This document shows, piece after piece, positions 30,225 to 33,240 of a DNA stretch of 33,240 nucleotides. The notes beneath the pieces were generated by a model. The model saw only the letters and a list, made by a program, of their open reading frames with translations. It was not told the origin of the DNA and ran no database searches. The translations under genes and the position numbers were made by a program. How positions within the stretch are numbered: the first letter of the stretch is position 1; every line of letters starts with the position of its first letter. Where the stretch lies: IMG/VR virus record IMGVR_UViG_3300032753_002651, positions 1 to 33,240 of that record. One strand, given 5' to 3'. This DNA is from a virus.

Positions 30225-30536
30225 ATGGCATTAAAAGTTGATCTGGCCACCAGCGATATGGGCATTCCGTTCGCCGGGGCCTACGCCAACATCGAGCGGT
30301 ATTCCGGCGATCAGAACGCCATTCAGGTGATCATCGCCTTTTATGCTTCACAAGCCGCCTATGCCGGTGGAGCGGTGCCGGTCATGCGCGGCATGTACGA
30401 GGTATCCGGTCTGTCCACCAAACAGTTTGCCAACGTAACCGTGGCCGGAGCGATCTATGCCCTGCTGAAAGGCGGCTCGGCCATCAACATGAACACCCAA
30501 TCCACCACGGATTTTGCGTCGGCGATTGACTGCTGA
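30225..30536 (+). CDS. Hypothetical small protein after the tail fibre, 103 aa
   Basis: A compact protein, MALKVDLATSDMGIPFAGAYANIERYSGDQNAIQVIIAFYASQAAYAGGAVPVMRGMYEVSG, then a helical end. GGAGGAC precedes ATG 30225. Placed directly after the fibre gene it could be a fibre chaperone or an additional tip subunit; no family is recognised. Repeat copy E begins 11 bases after its stop. Confidence 0.55.
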   Translation: MALKVDLATSDMGIPFAGAYANIERYSGDQNAIQVIIAFYASQAAYAGGAVPVMRGMYEVSGLSTKQFANVTVAGAIYALLKGGSAINMNTQSTTDFASAIDC

Positions 30537-30546
30537 CGGCTGATTG

Positions 30547-30658
30547 ATGGGGCTGCCGCCCCATGCCCTGCTCGGGGAGAACCCCGAACCCCCTTTGATT
30601 TTATTAAATAAATGGGTTCCAAGGCCCCAGGCCTTGGTGGGTGTGGGCAACGCCCACA
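30547..30658 (+). repeat. Multi-hairpin intergenic element, copy E
   Basis: Hairpins in order are ATGGGGC-TGCC-GCCCCAT (30547-30564), TCGGGG-AGAA-CCCCGA (30572-30587), CAAGGCC-CCA-GGCCTTG (30620-30636) and TGTGGGC-AAC-GCCCACA (30642-30658). The centre has GAACCC...GGGTTC arms (30586-30591 and 30614-30619) around an AT-rich core. TGCC (first loop) and CCA (third loop) match other copies while the stems differ. It fills the gap before the lysis block. Confidence 0.88.
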
Positions 30659-30692
30659 TGACTTCCAATCCTCCGACCTAAGAAGGTGATCT

Positions 30693-31322
30693 ATGGCCAT
30701 CGAAGCGGTGCCGCCTGCCGATGCGCAGTTGCAGGCATGGGAATATTTTTTGAAAGCCTTTGGGCAGATGGGCTGGCAAAGCCAACTGATTCTGGCCGGG
30801 TTGCTGATTACCTTGGTCTTGATCTTGGTGACCAATGTTCCCGGCCTGTGGCAGCGCCTGCGGGGCGGTGGGGACGAAGAGGTCAAAGACCGTGACGATA
30901 CGCCCCCGCCCGCCAGTGCAGGGATGATCCAGCTGGAAAGCATCGTCAATCTGACCGCCAGCATCATCGAGCGGGTGGGCAACAAGCTGGAGGCCCTGAG
31001 TGCATCGCTGGACCAGCACGCCACCTATTCCATTCAGGCCCAGACCGCCTTGCTGGAGACCATGAAATCCTTTGGTGAAACCGTGCGGGCGCACACCCAG
31101 ACGGTGATCGAAGAAAACGAAGCGATCAAAGAACTGATCAAGACCATCCACCAGCAGATGAAGGTGCTGGAGGTGCCGGTCTACGCCCAGCAAGAACGGC
31201 TGGCAGCCTTTACCAAGGCAATGGCGGGCTGTGCCGAATGCCACAAAGCCCATGCACCAGGCCGCGAGGCCCAATCCCCCGAACCGTTCAACAATGGAGA
31301 TGATGATGACAGATGGCGTTGA
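30693..31322 (+). CDS. Membrane-anchored coiled-coil protein of the lysis block, 209 aa
   Basis: One hydrophobic segment (about residues 31-50, QLILAGLLITLVLILVTNVP) is followed by RLRGGG and a charged, helical region (80-170) with coiled-coil character. The tail contains CAECH (180-184) and is rich in Asp and Arg at the end. Positive residues just after the membrane segment suggest the long part faces the cytoplasm. It sits directly before the endolysin, so a holin or holin-partner role is likely, though it has a single membrane segment and a large soluble part. AAGAAGG lies eight bases before ATG 30693. Its end overlaps the endolysin start by 17 bases. Confidence 0.6.
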   Translation: MAIEAVPPADAQLQAWEYFLKAFGQMGWQSQLILAGLLITLVLILVTNVPGLWQRLRGGGDEEVKDRDDTPPPASAGMIQLESIVNLTASIIERVGNKLEALSASLDQHATYSIQAQTALLETMKSFGETVRAHTQTVIEENEAIKELIKTIHQQMKVLEVPVYAQQERLAAFTKAMAGCAECHKAHAPGREAQSPEPFNNGDDDDRWR

Positions 31323-31719
31323 TCCCGTAGAAACCTTGGCCCGCACCGTGTGGGGCGAAGCCCGAGGCGAAGGCCACATCGGCATGGTGGCCGTGGCCAG
31401 CGTAATCAAGAACCGGGCCGATCACCCGCGCTGGTGGGGCCACGATATCGTGAGCGTTTGCACCGACCCGTACCAGTTCTCGTGCCGCAACCGCACCGAT
31501 CCCAATCATTCCAAGCTGCTGACGGTCACCGCCAGCGATCCGCAATATGCCGATGCTTTGGCCATTGCCGCCGGGGTGATCGCAGGCACCATTCCTGATC
31601 CGGTGCAAGGGGCCACCAGTTATTACGATTCCCGCATGCCGACTCCACCGTCTTGGGCGGTGGGCCATGCCCCGCTGTGCCAGATCGGCCACCACCTGTT
31701 CTTTGGAGACCTTGCCTGA
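31306..31719 (+). CDS. Endolysin, SleB-type cell wall hydrolase, 137 aa
   Basis: The start ETLARTVWGEARGEGHIGMVAVASVIKNRADHPRW is the Hydrolase_2/SleB signature, with the catalytic Glu in WGEARGE (Glu18). The later part (GATSYYDSRMPTPPSWAVGHAPLCQIGHHLFFG) closes the family. It cuts glycan bonds in peptidoglycan. There is no signal peptide, so it needs a holin. ATG 31306 is chosen because GGAG (31296-31299) lies six bases before it; earlier ATGs would place that sequence inside the gene. It overlaps the membrane protein gene by 17 bases and the lipase start by one base. Confidence 0.88.
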   Translation: MTDGVDPVETLARTVWGEARGEGHIGMVAVASVIKNRADHPRWWGHDIVSVCTDPYQFSCRNRTDPNHSKLLTVTASDPQYADALAIAAGVIAGTIPDPVQGATSYYDSRMPTPPSWAVGHAPLCQIGHHLFFGDLA

Positions 31720-32390
31720 TGCCCATCGATCATAGCTTTGTCGCCCGGCTGTGCCGTGATGCCTATACGGCCCCACCGGATATTGCCGATGCCGACCTTG
31801 TGGCCTGTGCCACAGTTACCCATTCCCTTGATGGTCATGTTTATGTGGCGTTCCGGGGGACCGATCCCGACAACATCCATGATGACCTTGCCGATCTGGA
31901 GTTTATTCCCCGCATCGTTCACGGGTTTGGGCGGGTTCATCGCGGCTTCTGGGGTGCCGGTCGCGGCATTACCAGTCAGGTGGCCGCACGGGTTGGTGGA
32001 CTGACCTACCACCTGACCGGCCATTCACTGGGTGGGGCCATTGCTTTGGTGGTTGCCGCCAAACTGGCCGAAGCCGGAATGCCACCGGCCACCCTCACCA
32101 CCTTCGGCGCACCACGTGTGGGCATGGTCGAAGCTGCCGGGGTGATGAAACGGCTGCTGGCCCGGCAGACCATCACCACCATGTACCGCCATGCCAACGA
32201 TCAGGTTCCCCAGTTGCCGCCGCAAGTTGCGGTGCTGGAAGACTGGCAGCATCCCGTCCCCTTGACCCAATTGGGCGATGCCGAGGACCGTATCGATTGG
32301 CTGGATATCCCCAAATCCCTCGCCGACACCCTCGGCGATCACGCCATAGCGGCCTATGAGACCGCTATAACGCTGGCCACGCACGGCTAA
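31719..32390 (+). CDS. Class 3 lipase-type alpha/beta hydrolase in the lysis block, 223 aa
   Basis: The lipase_3 signature is complete. VYVAFRGTDP (42-50) provides the oxyanion-side strand, GHSLGG (101-106) carries the nucleophile Ser103, and FGAPRVG (129-135) follows. RHANDQVPQLPP (157-168) gives the acid Asp161 and DHAIAAY (207-213) the base His208. No signal peptide is seen. Its ATG at 31719 shares one base with the endolysin stop (TGATG). In this position it is probably a lysis enzyme acting on membrane lipids or on outer-envelope esters, by analogy with LysB of mycobacterial phages, but the substrate is unknown. Length is normal for a minimal lipase domain. Confidence 0.85.
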   Translation: MPIDHSFVARLCRDAYTAPPDIADADLVACATVTHSLDGHVYVAFRGTDPDNIHDDLADLEFIPRIVHGFGRVHRGFWGAGRGITSQVAARVGGLTYHLTGHSLGGAIALVVAAKLAEAGMPPATLTTFGAPRVGMVEAAGVMKRLLARQTITTMYRHANDQVPQLPPQVAVLEDWQHPVPLTQLGDAEDRIDWLDIPKSLADTLGDHAIAAYETAITLATHG

Positions 32391-32418
32391 TTCCCCCTCC
32401 CGTTTGAAGGAAAAAACC

Positions 32419-33240
32419 ATGAATGCCTATTTCAAGGCTCGTTTTAGCGAAACGAGTTCACACCTTGCTATTGCCGGATGGATCATGCTGCCGTTGCTGA
32501 TGTGGGACGGCTTGCTGCCGTTGTTTTATTGGCCGTTTGGGGCCTGTCTGGTGCTGTTCCTGTTCCCCGAATCGGTCAAGGAAACCCTTAAGCTGGCCAA
32601 TGTGGCCGGACTGCCGGTGCCGCCGAAGGTGCAAGAGGTGATTGAACTGGCGGTGGGCGATCAAGCCCCGGCGCTTGCTCCGGTGGTTGAAGCTGCCGCA
32701 CCGCCGCCCAATCCCACGGCCACCGTTGCCGCCATTGCTGCCATGATGATCTTGGCGGTGGGGTTGGGGGCATGTGCCGGACAGGATGTTCCGTGGACGC
32801 CCCAGCAGACGGCTTATATCGAGCTGACCATAGCCACGGCGGTGGAACAGGTTGCCGCCGGTGAAATTACCGCACCCGGTCTGTCCGATGCGGACATTGC
32901 CGATATCAAGGTGGGGGCCGCGTCGTTTGAAAGCGGGGTGCGGTCGGCGGTGGCTACCATCACCGCCGGGGGCGATGTTAGCCAGCAGACCGTGTCTGCC
33001 GTGGTGTCGGCGGTGACCTCGGCGGCCAGTCACATGGGCAATCTGATCACTGCCAAGCGTGGGGCCAACATCAAACCGGAAACCGCCCTGATTATGGCCG
33101 GGGAATCGGCGTTGCAGAACCTGCCCGAGGTGGTGTCCGCGATTGTTTTGGTGGATCACGGGTTCCAGCCCAGTCAGGCCGATCTGGATGCGGCGGCGGT
33201 GCGGTTGGATGCAGCCACCAAGGCGGTGACCGGGCCGTGA
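32419..33240 (+). CDS. Membrane protein with N-terminal hairpin and internal lipobox, 273 aa
   Basis: The N-terminal ~50 residues are hydrophobic and hairpin-like (HLAIAGWIMLPLLMWDGLLPLFYWPFGACLVLFLF), holin-like. A Pro/Ala-rich linker follows. Then a second hydrophobic segment (about 101-119, ATVAAIAAMMILAVGLGAC) ends in L-G-A-C, a lipobox, with Cys119 at the cut. The rest is helical and Ala/Val-rich (AVEQVAAGEITAPG...AVATITAGGDVS). GAAGGA lies seven bases before ATG 32419. This looks like a holin-type segment fused to a lipoprotein (spanin-like) part. Alternatively, internal ATGs at 32743/32746 could start the lipoprotein separately, although they lack a ribosome site. It ends exactly at the window edge with TGA. 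Confidence 0.6.
   Translation: MNAYFKARFSETSSHLAIAGWIMLPLLMWDGLLPLFYWPFGACLVLFLFPESVKETLKLANVAGLPVPPKVQEVIELAVGDQAPALAPVVEAAAPPPNPTATVAAIAAMMILAVGLGACAGQDVPWTPQQTAYIELTIATAVEQVAAGEITAPGLSDADIADIKVGAASFESGVRSAVATITAGGDVSQQTVSAVVSAVTSAASHMGNLITAKRGANIKPETALIMAGESALQNLPEVVSAIVLVDHGFQPSQADLDAAAVRLDAATKAVTGP

Noticed and set aside
31230-31244. CAECH as a cytochrome c haem site
   Set aside because: The positive residues after the membrane segment put this part in the cytoplasm and no cytochrome fold surrounds it; kept only as a low-interest metal-site observation.
1-33240. tRNA genes, attachment sites, integrase
   Set aside because: No cloverleaf-like sequence, no long direct repeat at the edges and no recombinase was seen; the window covers only the late part of the phage.

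Overview
The window is the late half of a temperate siphovirus, most likely a prophage, carried by a GC-rich Gram-negative bacterium. An alphaproteobacterium is my best guess, from the strong GCC/GGC codon preference, the P27/HK97-type late genes and a SleB-type cell-wall hydrolase used as endolysin. Reading from left to right, the strand-plus genes follow the HK97 order almost without gaps: ParB-methyltransferase (4730-6061), small and large terminase (6042-8262), portal (8273-9598), prohead protease (10429-11493), major capsid protein (11628-13001), decoration-like proteins (13034-14834), head-tail connectors and tail terminator (14837-16767), tail tube (17166-18407), a frameshifted tail chaperone pair (18432-19252), a tail-completion-like protein (20118-20747), tape measure (20759-25417), tail hub and tip proteins (25414-28528), a tail fibre (28530-30212), and a lysis block (30693-33240) with a membrane protein, endolysin, lipase and a membrane/lipobox protein. 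No integrase, attachment site, tRNA, rRNA or CRISPR array is visible.

Four pieces of cargo interrupt this backbone. (1) At 1146-4370 a visibly AT-richer block holds a helix-turn-helix regulator, a divergent 581-aa SIR2-domain protein with its own good promoter, and an unknown 191-aa protein. It looks like an anti-phage defence cargo. (2) A Phd/YefM-RelE/ParE toxin-antitoxin pair (9606-10222) lies on the opposite strand between portal and protease. (3) At 19451-19930 a TTG-started gene behind an intrinsic terminator resembles the phage barnase/EndoU/RelE-like (PBECR) nuclease toxins. (4) A gene start at 27028-27166 is interrupted by a repeat unit.

The most unusual structure is a dispersed family of five intergenic elements of about 70-113 bp (10302-10407, 11495-11566, 16988-17094, 27051-27163, 30547-30658). 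Four units have the same order of four short hairpins around an AT-rich centre closed by AACC/GGTT, and the fifth lacks the first hairpin. Stem sequences differ between copies while pairing is kept, and some loops are conserved. This is the pattern expected of selection on RNA or cruciform structure.

A second clear regulatory signal is a T7 slippery heptamer followed by an 8-bp hairpin at the end of the tail-chaperone gene (18866-18905). It predicts a -1 frameshift to a 273-aa G-T type fusion.

Functionally, the methyltransferase probably marks phage DNA. The terminase pair, portal, protease and capsid build and fill the head. The connectors, chaperones, tape measure and tip proteins build a long flexible tail, and the last block lyses the host. 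The SIR2, toxin-antitoxin and PBECR-like genes look like lysogen-benefit genes inserted at operon junctions. Assignments rest on motifs and gene order read by eye, not on database searches.
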